Below are positions 48,761-56,888 of a stretch of DNA of 58,891 bases, piece after piece. The notes under the pieces were generated by a model. The model made no database searches. It saw only the letters and a list, made by a program, of their open reading frames with translations, and was not told where the DNA came from. How positions within the stretch are numbered: the stretch's first letter is position 1; the number at the start of each line of letters is the position of its first letter. The position numbers were made by a program, and so were the translations under genes. Source of the DNA: Kiritimatiellota bacterium (GTDB lineage: Bacteria; Verrucomicrobiota; Kiritimatiellia; RFP12; UBA1067); contig WRJS01000007.1 in assembly GCA_009778475.1 (NCBI GenBank), positions 1-58,891 of the forward strand, in the 5' to 3' direction.

Positions 48761-50889
48761 TTCGACCTCTTTTCCATCGGGTGGTCGAAGGCGGCGACTT
48801 CGCAGGGCATACGGCGGGAGAGGAGGCCGAGCAGGAAGCGGATGCCGTACACGGTGTGCGTGGCCATCACGCCGAGCCATGTGACAATCCACATCGGGAG
48901 CGAGAGGGTGAATGACGCGATGAACGTGATGAGCGCGTAGCACGACAACGCGCCGAGGTAGGCGTAGCGGATCCACGGGTGCAGGAGCGCGAGCGGTGCG
49001 CCGATCACCACCCCCAGCACGAAGAGCGTGGGGATGAGGTAACTCAGGCGGAGGGAAGTGTCGGGGAAGCGTTTCGCGAAGTGGCCGCGGTGGAGCGCGT
49101 AACGGCCGATCTGCCGCAGGTGCGGCAGGAAGAGCGGTCGGCGGTGGTGATAGACAATCGCCCACGGGTCGTAGACGATGCGCTTCTTGTGGCGCAGCAC
49201 GACGTCGGCGCAGAGGATGGTGTCCTCGCCGGGCCAGAAGTCGGTGCGGTAGCCGCCGATGGCGTTGAGGAGGCTGGTGCGGATGAAGAGGTTGCAGCTG
49301 GGGTAGTCGTCGATGTTGGGGCGGACGCGGTCGCCGGTGTAGCGGTAGCGGTAGTTGCCGGAGACGAGGCGGTTGGCGTAGACGCGGCCGCCGGCCTGCG
49401 CGAGGAAGGGGTCGTTCGGCGGGGTCACGCCGGGGCCGCCCACGCCGCCCACGTCGTCGAGCGCAAAGTATTTGACGGCGTGCTCGAGCCAGTTGGGGAC
49501 GGGGTACGCGTCGTCGTCGAGGAACGCGACGACCTCGCCTTTCGCGGCGCGGATGCCGATGTTGCGCTTCTCGGCCGGGCGCGTCTTGCCCGTGGGGATG
49601 ATGGAGAGGGGGAAGGGGGATGAATGTCCAATATCCAACACGGAATATCCAATATCCAAGGAGCGCATTTCACTTGGGCATTGATTATTCTGCAAGACCT
49701 TCGGAGACGGATAATCATCCGTCTCTACGCTTGCTCCCTTTCCCGCCGTCGCCCTACCGGTCATTGCCTCATGGCGCATTTCACTTGGACATTGATTATT
49801 CCTTGTTGGATATTGGATATTCTGCAAGACCTTCGGAGACGGATAATCATCCGTCTCTACGCTTGCTCCCGTCTCCGCCGTCGCCCTACCGGCCATTGCC
49901 CCGTAGCGCATTTCACTTGGACATTGATTATTCCGTGTTGGATATTGGATATTCTCTCCCTCCCCATCCGGGAGAACGAGCACCTCGAAGTGCGGGTAGG
50001 TCTGGGCGGCGAGGGCGTTGAGGCATTCGGTGAGGTACGCGCTGGGGGCTGGGCAGGCGATGACCACGGAGACGGTGATTGGCGCGGCGGGCGCGGGCGC
50101 GACCTCGACGCTCTCGTAGTAGCGCAGGACGCGGAGGCGGTAGAAGATGGCGAGCGTGTCGATCATCACCTGCTTGACGTTCGTCCATGTGAGGCTGCCG
50201 ACCTTGTTGCCGAAGTGCATCTCGATGGGGGCCTCGGCGACGGTGAAGCCTTTGGCGTGGGCGATGGACAGCACCTCGAGGTCGAACGCGAAGGCCTTGA
50301 CGAGCATACGGTCGAACGACCACTGGAGGGCATCGCGCGAAAAGAGTTTCATGCCCGTCTGCGTGTCGGTGATCGGGAGGCCGACGAGCAGGCGCACCAT
50401 CGTGTAGTACACGCTGCTTGCGAGGCGGCGCGTCCAGGGGTAGTCGATGACGGAGTCGGGGTGGCGCTTGGAGCCGACGACGATGGCGGCGCGCTTGCCC
50501 AGCATGATGTCGAAGAAGGTCGTGACACGCGTGGGCGAGAGGTCGAGGTCGCCGTCGAGCAGCAAGATGTGCGTCCCGCGCGAGGCCTCGAACCCGCGCC
50601 GCAGGGCGTTGCCCTTGCCCGCGTTGACCTTGACATAGACGGGGCGGACATGCTCGGGGTCGCGCGCGGCGGCGGTGCGGATGGCGTCGGCGGTGTGGTC
50701 CGCGCTCCCGTCGTCCACGGGCAGCACCTCGAACGGGATATTGCCGCGCAGCAGTCCGCACACGGTCTCGATGTTGCGGCCGATGACCGTTTCGAGGCCG
50801 TAGGCGGGCATGATGACGCTGAGGCTGCCGGACGCGCCGAGGCACGTCCGTGCGGCCTGCCAAATATTTTTATCGTTTTCTGTGGTCAT
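48757..50889 (-). CDS. Double family-2 glycosyltransferase with in-frame repeat insertion
   Basis: About 710 residues from the ATG at 50889. The first GT2 domain has SLSVIMPAYGLETVIGRNIE, VLPVDDGSADHTADAI (D-D-G-S), LLLDGDLDLSP (D-x-D) and a GLPITDTQTGMKLF motif of dolichyl-phosphate-mannose-synthase-like enzymes. The second begins at about residue 280 (ITVSVVIACPAPSAYL) and has VVAFLDDDAYP and WPGEDTILCADVVLRHKKR. The last 130 residues form three to four membrane helices. Between PDGEG and PTGKTRPAEKRN about 115 residues are encoded by tandem dispersed repeats with no break in frame. The protein probably moves sugars at the inner membrane. Confidence 0.82.
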   Translation of the reverse strand: MTTENDKNIWQAARTCLGASGSLSVIMPAYGLETVIGRNIETVCGLLRGNIPFEVLPVDDGSADHTADAIRTAAARDPEHVRPVYVKVNAGKGNALRRGFEASRGTHILLLDGDLDLSPTRVTTFFDIMLGKRAAIVVGSKRHPDSVIDYPWTRRLASSVYYTMVRLLVGLPITDTQTGMKLFSRDALQWSFDRMLVKAFAFDLEVLSIAHAKGFTVAEAPIEMHFGNKVGSLTWTNVKQVMIDTLAIFYRLRVLRYYESVEVAPAPAAPITVSVVIACPAPSAYLTECLNALAAQTYPHFEVLVLPDGEGENIQYPTRNNQCPSEMRYGAMAGRATAETGASVETDDYPSPKVLQNIQYPTRNNQCPSEMRHEAMTGRATAGKGASVETDDYPSPKVLQNNQCPSEMRSLDIGYSVLDIGHSSPFPLSIIPTGKTRPAEKRNIGIRAAKGEVVAFLDDDAYPVPNWLEHAVKYFALDDVGGVGGPGVTPPNDPFLAQAGGRVYANRLVSGNYRYRYTGDRVRPNIDDYPSCNLFIRTSLLNAIGGYRTDFWPGEDTILCADVVLRHKKRIVYDPWAIVYHHRRPLFLPHLRQIGRYALHRGHFAKRFPDTSLRLSYLIPTLFVLGVVIGAPLALLHPWIRYAYLGALSCYALITFIASFTLSLPMWIVTWLGVMATHTVYGIRFLLGLLSRRMPCEVAAFDHPMEKRSK
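49605..49960. repeat. Tandem AATATCC-family repeat inside the glycosyltransferase gene
   Basis: A unit of about 130 bases (GCGCATTTCACTTGGACATT, then GGATATTGGATATTCTGCAA, then ACGGATAATCATCCGTCTCT, then a CGCCGTCGCCCTACCGG stretch) is present about two and a half times. The same element occurs after the ferredoxin gene at 14693-14760 and 14818-14840. Confidence 0.85.
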
Positions 50890-51052
50890 TTTCCCGTCAT
50901 CCAAGTACAATAGATGTTCATTTTTCGGTTGGCCAGCGTTTGATCCGGAGACGCGACGCTGATTCCTGAAAGCGAACAAGAGACATGATATGCGAGACGG
51001 GCGCATAAACCAATCGAAAAATGAAGGGGTGCCGCATTTTTAAGGTTTCGTT

Positions 51053-52159
51053 ATGATTCGATTCATGTTGACTTTTTTGGCTGGCGCGTTTTTCCTCGCC
51101 TGCGCGGGTTGCGGGAAATCCAGCGTGGCGGTCGCGGAAGGCAAGGAGCGCAACTCCGCGCTCTATCGCAAAGCGCTTGACGCGGAGCGCGGCGGCGACG
51201 TGAAAGGCGCGATCGCGCTGTACCGCACGCTGCTCATCGAAGAGCCGCGCGCCTACTCGGTCCACATGCAACTGGCCACGCTCTTGCAGGACTACGAGGA
51301 GAACTACATCGCCGCGCTGTACCACTATCAGCAATACATCATCCTGCGGCCGGAGTCGGACAAGGCGTCGATGGCGCAAGACCGTATCCGCCTGTGCGAA
51401 CAGTTCCTCGCGCCGCAGATCCTGCGCAAGGTGGGCGACACCGTGGAGGGCCTCACGCAGGCGCACCTGCTGAAAGAGAACGACCGCCTCAACCGCCTCA
51501 TCGTGCAGCTCCAAGGCGAGAAGACCTCCCTCGCCGAAGCCACCGAGCGCGCCAACAAAGAGCGCATCGCCGCCACCAACGAGACCGCGCGCCTGCGCGA
51601 ACTTCTCGACCGTATGCGCGTGACGGACACCGCCGGCAAGCCCCCTGTCACGCTCCCGAAAAAATCCGATGCCGCCACCAAGCCCATTGAGCGTCCCGAC
51701 GCGAACGCCCTCAAGGCCCTGCGCGACGAGGCCGCCGCGCTCGCGGCCGAAGGCAGCCGCGCCGCCGCCGCCGATCTCCCCAAGCGCAACGCCACGGCGG
51801 AAGACGTGCTGAAAACCGCCCAGCAGAAAGTCACCGGCAACGCCGCGGCCGCGCAAACGCAAGACCTTCCGCCCCCGCCGTCACCTGCCGCCGAAAAGGA
51901 GATGCCGAAGGAGACACCGCCCGCCACCATCACCGCGCTGCTCCGCGGCGCCGAGAAAATGGACAAGGCGAAAGAGACCCCCAAGCCCGCCGCCGAGCAG
52001 CGCAGGACGCACGTCGTGCAGCCCGGCGAGACCCTCTACGGCATCGCGGAAAAGTATTACGGCGACTCCACGCACTGGAAGAAAATCCGCGACGCCAACA
52101 AGGCGCAGATCGACCCCAACTGGCGCGTCCGCGCAGGGCAGACGCTGGTCATCCCCTAA
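51053..52159 (+). CDS. Lipoprotein with TPR-like region and C-terminal LysM domain
   Basis: The 368-residue protein has a lipoprotein signal ending LACAGC, then a helical TPR-like part: NSALYRKALDAERGGDVKGA and YSVHMQLATLLQDYEENYIA (about 30-115). A coiled-coil (about 135-190) and a Pro/Ala/Lys-rich linker follow. The C-terminal LysM domain (about 318-368) reads HVVQPGETLYGIAEKYYGDS and DPNWRVRAGQTLVIP. LysM binds peptidoglycan, so it is likely an envelope-spanning anchor. It is followed by two further envelope genes (52184, 52536), the last also LysM, suggesting one operon. Divergent from the glycosyltransferase. Confidence 0.78.
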   Translation: MIRFMLTFLAGAFFLACAGCGKSSVAVAEGKERNSALYRKALDAERGGDVKGAIALYRTLLIEEPRAYSVHMQLATLLQDYEENYIAALYHYQQYIILRPESDKASMAQDRIRLCEQFLAPQILRKVGDTVEGLTQAHLLKENDRLNRLIVQLQGEKTSLAEATERANKERIAATNETARLRELLDRMRVTDTAGKPPVTLPKKSDAATKPIERPDANALKALRDEAAALAAEGSRAAAADLPKRNATAEDVLKTAQQKVTGNAAAAQTQDLPPPPSPAAEKEMPKETPPATITALLRGAEKMDKAKETPKPAAEQRRTHVVQPGETLYGIAEKYYGDSTHWKKIRDANKAQIDPNWRVRAGQTLVIP

Positions 52160-52183
52160 CCAGGCGCAGGGAGAAGGAGCGGG

Positions 52184-52510
52184 ATGTCACCGAAAAAAGG
52201 AAAGCGCGTGCTGAAAGACTCGACCCCCAGCGTGTTCGTCGGCGGCGGCGCCCGCGTGCGCCGGATGTTCCGGCTGGAGACACGCGAGGACGCGGCCGGG
52301 GCGCGCACGTTCTTCCGCAAGCGCGCGCGCCTGTCGCCCTTTGCGCGCGGGAGCGCAAAACTGTTCCACTACATCTCCGCCGGCGGCATGCGCCAGCTGC
52401 GCCGCACCTCTGCGGACGACCTCGCGGAGCACCGCCGGAACGTGTTCCTGACCGCCGTCGGGATCGGGGTCGTGATGTGGCTGTTCTTTTACTTTCTGCC
52501 TTCGGCATAA
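52184..52510 (+). CDS. Small basic protein with C-terminal membrane helix
   Basis: A 108-residue protein: a very basic N-terminal part of about 85 residues (many Arg/Lys: VRRMFRLETREDAAGARTFF) and a hydrophobic helix at about 88-105 ending FFYFLPSA, so it is probably tail-anchored with the basic part in the cytoplasm. No family recognised. It lies between two LysM protein genes with 24- and 25-base spacings, suggesting co-transcription and an envelope-linked role. Confidence 0.55.
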   Translation: MSPKKGKRVLKDSTPSVFVGGGARVRRMFRLETREDAAGARTFFRKRARLSPFARGSAKLFHYISAGGMRQLRRTSADDLAEHRRNVFLTAVGIGVVMWLFFYFLPSA

Positions 52511-52535
52511 CACTACATGAGAGAGGAATGATAAG

Positions 52536-53114
52536 ATGAAAGCATGGATACTTGGCGGCTGCACCGCCGGGATGGCCGCGCTGATGACGGGATGCACAAC
52601 GCCCTCATGGCTCGAGGGGACGATGTTCGACTCCACCCCCAAGCCCGACCCCGCCGTCGCGCGCGTCGCCACCACGACGCAGCAGATGAGCATGGAGTTC
52701 CGCCAGCTCGCGGAACAGATGGCCGAAATCCGCCGCAACCAGCAAGAGCAAGACGCGCGCCTGAACCGCATGGAGGCGCAACTCTCCTCCGGCGGGCGCA
52801 CGCAGAGCGAGATCACCGCCCTCCAGCGCGACATCCAGCTGCTCCGCGCCGACCGCGAGACGCTCAAGAAAGAGATCACCACCGACCTCGCCGCGCGCAT
52901 CGAGAAGATCGCCGTCCGCGCCAACGCCGCCAACACGCGCCCCGCGCAATCAGGGCAATCGCGCACCGGCTACGAGCACAAGGTCGAGAAAGGCCAGACG
53001 CTCTCCGAAATTGCAAGGGGCTACGGCAAAAGCATCGACAGCATCATGAAGGCCAACAACATCAAAGACGCCTCCGCCCTCCGCGTCGGCCAAGTCCTCT
53101 TCATCCCAGACTGA
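52536..53114 (+). CDS. LysM-domain lipoprotein with coiled coil
   Basis: The 192-residue product has a lipoprotein signal (MKAWILGGCTAGMAALMTGC; lipobox LMTGC), a coiled coil at about 48-125 (MEFRQLAEQMAEIRRNQQEQ) and a C-terminal LysM domain (about 145-192; EHKVEKGQTLSEIARGYGKS, then LRVGQVLFIPD). It probably spans from the outer membrane to peptidoglycan. GAGAGGAA precedes the start. Confidence 0.78.
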   Translation: MKAWILGGCTAGMAALMTGCTTPSWLEGTMFDSTPKPDPAVARVATTTQQMSMEFRQLAEQMAEIRRNQQEQDARLNRMEAQLSSGGRTQSEITALQRDIQLLRADRETLKKEITTDLAARIEKIAVRANAANTRPAQSGQSRTGYEHKVEKGQTLSEIARGYGKSIDSIMKANNIKDASALRVGQVLFIPD

Positions 53115-53162
53115 AAAAAGAAGTGCGTCTATGTCATTTCAAAACACCATAGAACTCCAGTC

Positions 53163-53415
53163 TAGTGTCCTGTAAAATATAGATTTCACGATGCAGGGCG
53201 GAAGCCCTGCGCTCCCGGCACATGGAAGGCGAGCGTCCTCGCGAGCCGCTAGGCACATGGAGGGCGAGCGTCCTCGCGAGCCGTTAGACACATTGCGGCT
53301 TCCTGCCCCATTGGCCGCACACCGCGCCGATGGGGTCCCCTGCCTCGCCCTCCATGTCACGCTTATCCAAACAGGGTAATCCTCTATCCCGTCATCTGTA
53401 TTTTACAGGACACTA
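53163..53415 (+). mobile_element. MITE-like element, copy B (about 253 bases) with nested repeats
   Basis: Perfect terminal repeats: TAGTGTCCTGTAAAATA at the left and TATTTTACAGGACACTA at the right, with TA at both ends. Inside are a GGGAGCGCAGGGC-type repeat (53192-53219) and two copies of the GGCGAGCGTCCTCGCGAGCC segment that copy A has once. The last bases of the right end (CTA, 53413-53415) are read as the stop codon of feoB on the other strand. No open frame of its own. Confidence 0.8.
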
Positions 53416-55434
53416 GCCCCCGAGCAGCAGGCCCGCGCGATAGACGATGAGGCACACGGCGTAGGCCAGCAGGGTGAGGGAGACCTGCTGGGCGAAGGCC
53501 CAAAGCCATGAGCCGGTCTCGCGCCTCACCACGGCGAAGGTTGCGACGCAGGGTGTGGCGATGAGGCAGAAGAGCATCAGCACGTAGCCTTGCAGGGGCG
53601 TGTAGCGCGCCGCCAGCACGTCCCGCAGGCTTGCGCCCTGGCTCTCGGCGGAGGTCACGATGGCCAGCTGCGAGACGAGCGCCTCCTTCGCGGCCATCGC
53701 GCCGACGAGCGCGGTGCTGATCTGCCAGTCGAAGCCGACCTGCCTCATGGCGGGCTCGAGGAAGCACCCGATGCGCCCGCTGATGGTGTCGCGCAGGTCG
53801 CCCGTCTTCGGGTACGTCGTGGCGAACCAGAAGACGACGGAGATGGCGAGGATGATCGTGCCGGCCTTTTGCAGGAAGAGGCGCGCGCGCTCCCACATGT
53901 GGATCATGATGCTGCGGAACGTCGGGAGGCGGTACGGCGGCATCTCGAGGATAAAGTCGGAGGCCTCGCCCCTGAAGAGCGTCTTGTTCATGATCGCGGC
54001 GATGGCGAATCCCGCCGCCACGCCGATGAGATAGACCGACAACCCCGCCAGCGCCGCCTGCCACGCCGACGGGAAGAACGCGGCGATAATCAGCATATAG
54101 ACGGGCAGCCGCGCGCTGCAGCTCATCAGCGGCACGATGAACAGCGTGATCATGCGGTCGCGCCGGGACTCCAGCGTGCGCGTCGCCATGATGGCCGGCA
54201 CGCTGCACCCGAAGCCTGTCAGCAGCGCGATGAAGCTTTTGCCGTGCAGCCCCACAGTCCGCATCGCGCGGTCCATGAGGAACGCCGCGCGCGCCATGTA
54301 GCCCGTGCCCTCGATGAGCGCGAGGCACAGGTACAGCGTCAGGATGTTCGGCAGGAAGGCCAGCACGCCGCAGACGCCGCTCATGACGCCGTCAATCGCC
54401 AGCGAGCGCAGCCACGGCACCGCCGCCGCTGGCCAGCACGATTCCAGGAAAGCCCGGGCGACCCCAAACCCGTGCTCCAGCGCGGCCATCACCGGCCGGC
54501 TGGCGGCGAACGTGAACCAGAACATGCCGCACATCAGCAGGAAGAAGATCGGCAGCCCCCAGACCCGGTGCGTCGCGGCGCGGTCAATGGCGAGCGTCAC
54601 GTCCTGCCGGAGCGGCGCCTTCTGGCTTTGGCATTCGCTGACCAGCGCGTTGATGACGCCGTAGCGGAAGTCCGCGACCACGACCTCCGACTGCTCCCCC
54701 TCGGCCGATTCCAGCCGCTCGACTTGCTCCTGGGCCATCTGCTTGAGGCGGCCGTCCTTGCCGAGATAGGCGCCTGACACGAGCGCGTCCTTTTCAAGCA
54801 GCTTCACCGCGACCCACTCCGCGCTCGGCTTGGCGGCGAACGCAGGAGGCTTGCCCCTGATTTCCGCGCAGAGCGTCATCACGGCGCTGCGCAAATGCTC
54901 GTCGCCCTGATGCGCCCAGTCCGGGATGCGCGTGCGCGAGGGCGACTTCAGCGCCTCGGCGATGACCCGCTTCAGATTGTCGAGCCCCTTGCCTGTGCGC
55001 CCCACCGTCTTGACGACCGGGCACCCCGTCATCGCGCAAAGGCGCTTCGCGTCAATGTGGATGCCCTTCGCCGCCGCCTCGTCCGTCATGTTCAGCACCA
55101 GCAGCACAGGGAAGCCCACGCTCATCAGCTGAACCGAGAGGTAGAGGTTCCTGCCCAGCTGGGACGAGTCAATCACGTTCACCAGCAGGTCGAAACGCTC
55201 GTTCAGCAGCGTGCGCTGCACGACCGCCTCGTCCTCCGAGTTGGCGCACAGGCTGTACGTCCCCGGCAGATCCGTCGCCGTGACGCGGGCCCCGTCCGGC
55301 AACGCGAACGTGCCGACGTGCCGCTCCACCGTCACCCCCGAATAATTGCCCACATGCTGGTGCGCGCCCGTCAATGCGTTGAACAGCGTCGTCTTGCCGC
55401 AGTTGGGCTGCCCGAGAATCGCAAGCTTAATCAT
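53413..55434 (-). CDS. feoB: Ferrous iron transporter FeoB
   Basis: The 673-residue inner-membrane Fe(II) importer. The N-terminal G domain has G1 LGQPNCGKTTLFN (residues 6-18), G2 YSGVTVERHVG, G3 ATDLPGTYSL and G4 LVLNMTDEA. The core has several helices with the paired Gate motifs, including GFGCSVPAIMATRTLESRRD (Cys in the conserved G-C-x-V-P) and the later PMSCSARLPVYMLI. The C-terminus ends LLLGG, its TAG stop supplied by the end of a MITE. It overlaps the DtxR-FeoA gene by 4 bases, so regulator and transporter form one operon. Confidence 0.95.
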   Translation of the reverse strand: MIKLAILGQPNCGKTTLFNALTGAHQHVGNYSGVTVERHVGTFALPDGARVTATDLPGTYSLCANSEDEAVVQRTLLNERFDLLVNVIDSSQLGRNLYLSVQLMSVGFPVLLVLNMTDEAAAKGIHIDAKRLCAMTGCPVVKTVGRTGKGLDNLKRVIAEALKSPSRTRIPDWAHQGDEHLRSAVMTLCAEIRGKPPAFAAKPSAEWVAVKLLEKDALVSGAYLGKDGRLKQMAQEQVERLESAEGEQSEVVVADFRYGVINALVSECQSQKAPLRQDVTLAIDRAATHRVWGLPIFFLLMCGMFWFTFAASRPVMAALEHGFGVARAFLESCWPAAAVPWLRSLAIDGVMSGVCGVLAFLPNILTLYLCLALIEGTGYMARAAFLMDRAMRTVGLHGKSFIALLTGFGCSVPAIMATRTLESRRDRMITLFIVPLMSCSARLPVYMLIIAAFFPSAWQAALAGLSVYLIGVAAGFAIAAIMNKTLFRGEASDFILEMPPYRLPTFRSIMIHMWERARLFLQKAGTIILAISVVFWFATTYPKTGDLRDTISGRIGCFLEPAMRQVGFDWQISTALVGAMAAKEALVSQLAIVTSAESQGASLRDVLAARYTPLQGYVLMLFCLIATPCVATFAVVRRETGSWLWAFAQQVSLTLLAYAVCLIVYRAGLLLGG

Positions 55435-56036
55435 TGGGTCTCCTCATCTGAGCCGGTGACCTGGACGCTGATCAGCCGCGCCTCCGCCGTCCGGAGCGAG
55501 ATTTCCGTGCTGTTGACCATGAAGCTGCGCGGGTCGCCGAGCGGCGCGATCTTCAAGAGCCGCACCGCCGCCCCCTTGGTCAGGCCGCAAGAGGCAAAGC
55601 GGCGGCGGTTCAGCATCGGCGCCAAGCCCACGACAACCGCCTGCTCGCCCTTCTTCAGCTTATCCATCGTCTTGACGTTAAGGAACAGGCAGAGGCGCTC
55701 ATAAGCCACGTCATCGAGCTCATGCTCAAATTTGCACGCGAGCGAATCCGCATGTTCCGCGGGCAGATCCAGGCACTGCGTCAGGAACCGCTGGAGCGTC
55801 TGATGCTTCCCGATGACCTTCGAGGCCACCTGCAAACCCTTGCGCGTCAGCTCCACCGGCCGGTAAGAGACGTACTGGACAAGGCCCTTGTCCGCGAGCG
55901 ACTTCAGCGTCGCCGTGACCGACGGCTTCTTGACCCCCAGCTGCCTCGCGATGTCGCTGACATGCGCATGACCCTCCCGCTCGGTCAAGCGGGCGATGAT
56001 CTCCAAACAGTCCTGCGCGCTAATGGTGGTGTTCAT
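55431..56036 (-). CDS. DtxR/MntR-family metal-dependent repressor with fused FeoA domain
   Basis: The 201-residue protein has an N-terminal winged helix (HVSDIARQLGVKKPSVTATL, then LKSLADKGLVQY, about 24-55), then the DtxR dimerisation/metal region (FLTQCLDLPAEHADSLACKFEH, quoted to its core; about 84-125), where C-x-x-E-H and H residues bind Fe(II)/Mn(II). From about residue 125 follows a FeoA/SH3-like domain: LKKGEQAVVVGLAPMLNRRR and the SFMVNSTEISLRTAEARLI end. Fusing regulator and FeoA in front of feoB suggests iron-dependent control of its own operon; a matching palindrome lies just upstream. Confidence 0.88.
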   Translation of the reverse strand: MNTTISAQDCLEIIARLTEREGHAHVSDIARQLGVKKPSVTATLKSLADKGLVQYVSYRPVELTRKGLQVASKVIGKHQTLQRFLTQCLDLPAEHADSLACKFEHELDDVAYERLCLFLNVKTMDKLKKGEQAVVVGLAPMLNRRRFASCGLTKGAAVRLLKIAPLGDPRSFMVNSTEISLRTAEARLISVQVTGSDEETQ

Positions 56037-56046
56037 GCCCGCAAAT

Positions 56047-56062
56047 GTTAGCAGAAACTAAC
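56047..56062 (-). promoter_or_regulatory. Candidate DtxR-family operator
   Basis: GTTAG-CAGAAA-CTAAC is a perfect palindrome 11 bases upstream of the regulator gene, of the size and A/T-rich form bound by DtxR/MntR proteins. Confidence 0.5.
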
Positions 56063-56084
56063 TTTCCGGTCAACAGGAAAGAGC

Positions 56085-56320
56085 GTGAATTGCAAGCAAA
56101 ATGAACCCGTGATTCAGGCGGCGGGACGACAGGGCAACGAGACGGCCAGCCCTGACGGCCCGATGACGAAACGACCGCCATCCTGCCGTCCCGTCATCCT
56201 GCCGCCTGGTCATCCCGTCGTCTTGTCGTCAGGCCGTCCTGCCCATTTCCCAAAGGATCGGCGCTGCGTGACGCGCCGCGCCCTTTCCGGGGTGGTTCAT
56301 TTAATATTGGGATTTCCACA
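56085..56320. repeat. Dispersed repeats between the feo operon and the FHA gene
   Basis: GGCGGGACGACAGGGCAACG-type sequence near 56120 is followed by a CCTGCCGTCCCGTCATCCTG block near 56190; the two are imperfect complements. 56294-56319 repeats the AT-rich block found before cmr2. No gene is seen. Confidence 0.55.
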
Positions 56321-56329
56321 GAAATCGCA

Positions 56330-56358
56330 TTGACAGTTCCGCAAGATATGACTACGAT
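56330..56358 (+). promoter_or_regulatory. Promoter of the FHA-domain gene
   Basis: TTGACA (56330-56335) and TACGAT (56353-56358) are exactly 17 bases apart, 36 bases before the start codon, with GAGGTG as ribosome site. Confidence 0.6.
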
Positions 56359-56393
56359 ATATCCCATTCAAATCGCAATTGAGGTGTTGTAGA

Positions 56394-56888
56394 ATGGCTT
56401 ATCTCACAATAATGTCGGGAGCTATGGGCGGTCAGCGGTTCACGCTGGAAAAGCCCGTGACTAGGATTGGGCGTCGCGAAGGGAACGACTGGATGATTCA
56501 GGACGGGTCGGTCTCCGGGACGCATTGCGAAATCGAGAAGACGAAGACGGGCTTCGAGCTGCGTGACCTCGGCTCGACGAACGGGACGAAGGTCAACGGC
56601 GAGACGGTCAAGGTCTCGGGCATCTTCAAGAACGACATCATCCTCATCGGCGACGTCTCGCTGACGATTGACGGTGACGACGTGCCTCAGACGCGCACGG
56701 GCGACACGCAGAGCATCTCCCGCACGACGATCGTCATCCCGAGCCAGCCGTCCACGCAAGCGCCCCCGGAGGCCTTCGCGAAGAAATCCAACAGCAACAG
56801 GGTCTGGATATTCATCATCACCCTGCTGGTCATTGTGATTGCCGTGCTGCTCTACCTCTTCCTGGCCACGAAGCCGCCGGTGTCATAG
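56394..56888 (+). CDS. FHA-domain protein with C-terminal membrane helix
   Basis: The 164-residue protein has a forkhead-associated domain (about 1-95): RIGRREGNDWMIQDGSVSGT holds the conserved G-R and S-x-x-H pocket (SGTHCEIE), and LRDLGSTNGTKVNG the N-G loop. FHA domains bind phosphothreonine. A Thr/Ser/Pro-rich linker leads to one membrane helix at about 142-160, so the FHA domain faces the cytoplasm. No kinase gene is in the window. Start 56394 is set by the GAGGTG site. The end overlaps the convergent PP-loop gene by 6 bases. Confidence 0.85.
   Translation: MAYLTIMSGAMGGQRFTLEKPVTRIGRREGNDWMIQDGSVSGTHCEIEKTKTGFELRDLGSTNGTKVNGETVKVSGIFKNDIILIGDVSLTIDGDDVPQTRTGDTQSISRTTIVIPSQPSTQAPPEAFAKKSNSNRVWIFIITLLVIVIAVLLYLFLATKPPVS

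Noticed and set aside
48761..49165. N-terminal extension of the SanA-like frame
   Set aside because: It overlaps the glycosyltransferase on the same strand in another frame and is Arg/Pro-rich; the membrane helix after 48760 is the natural start.
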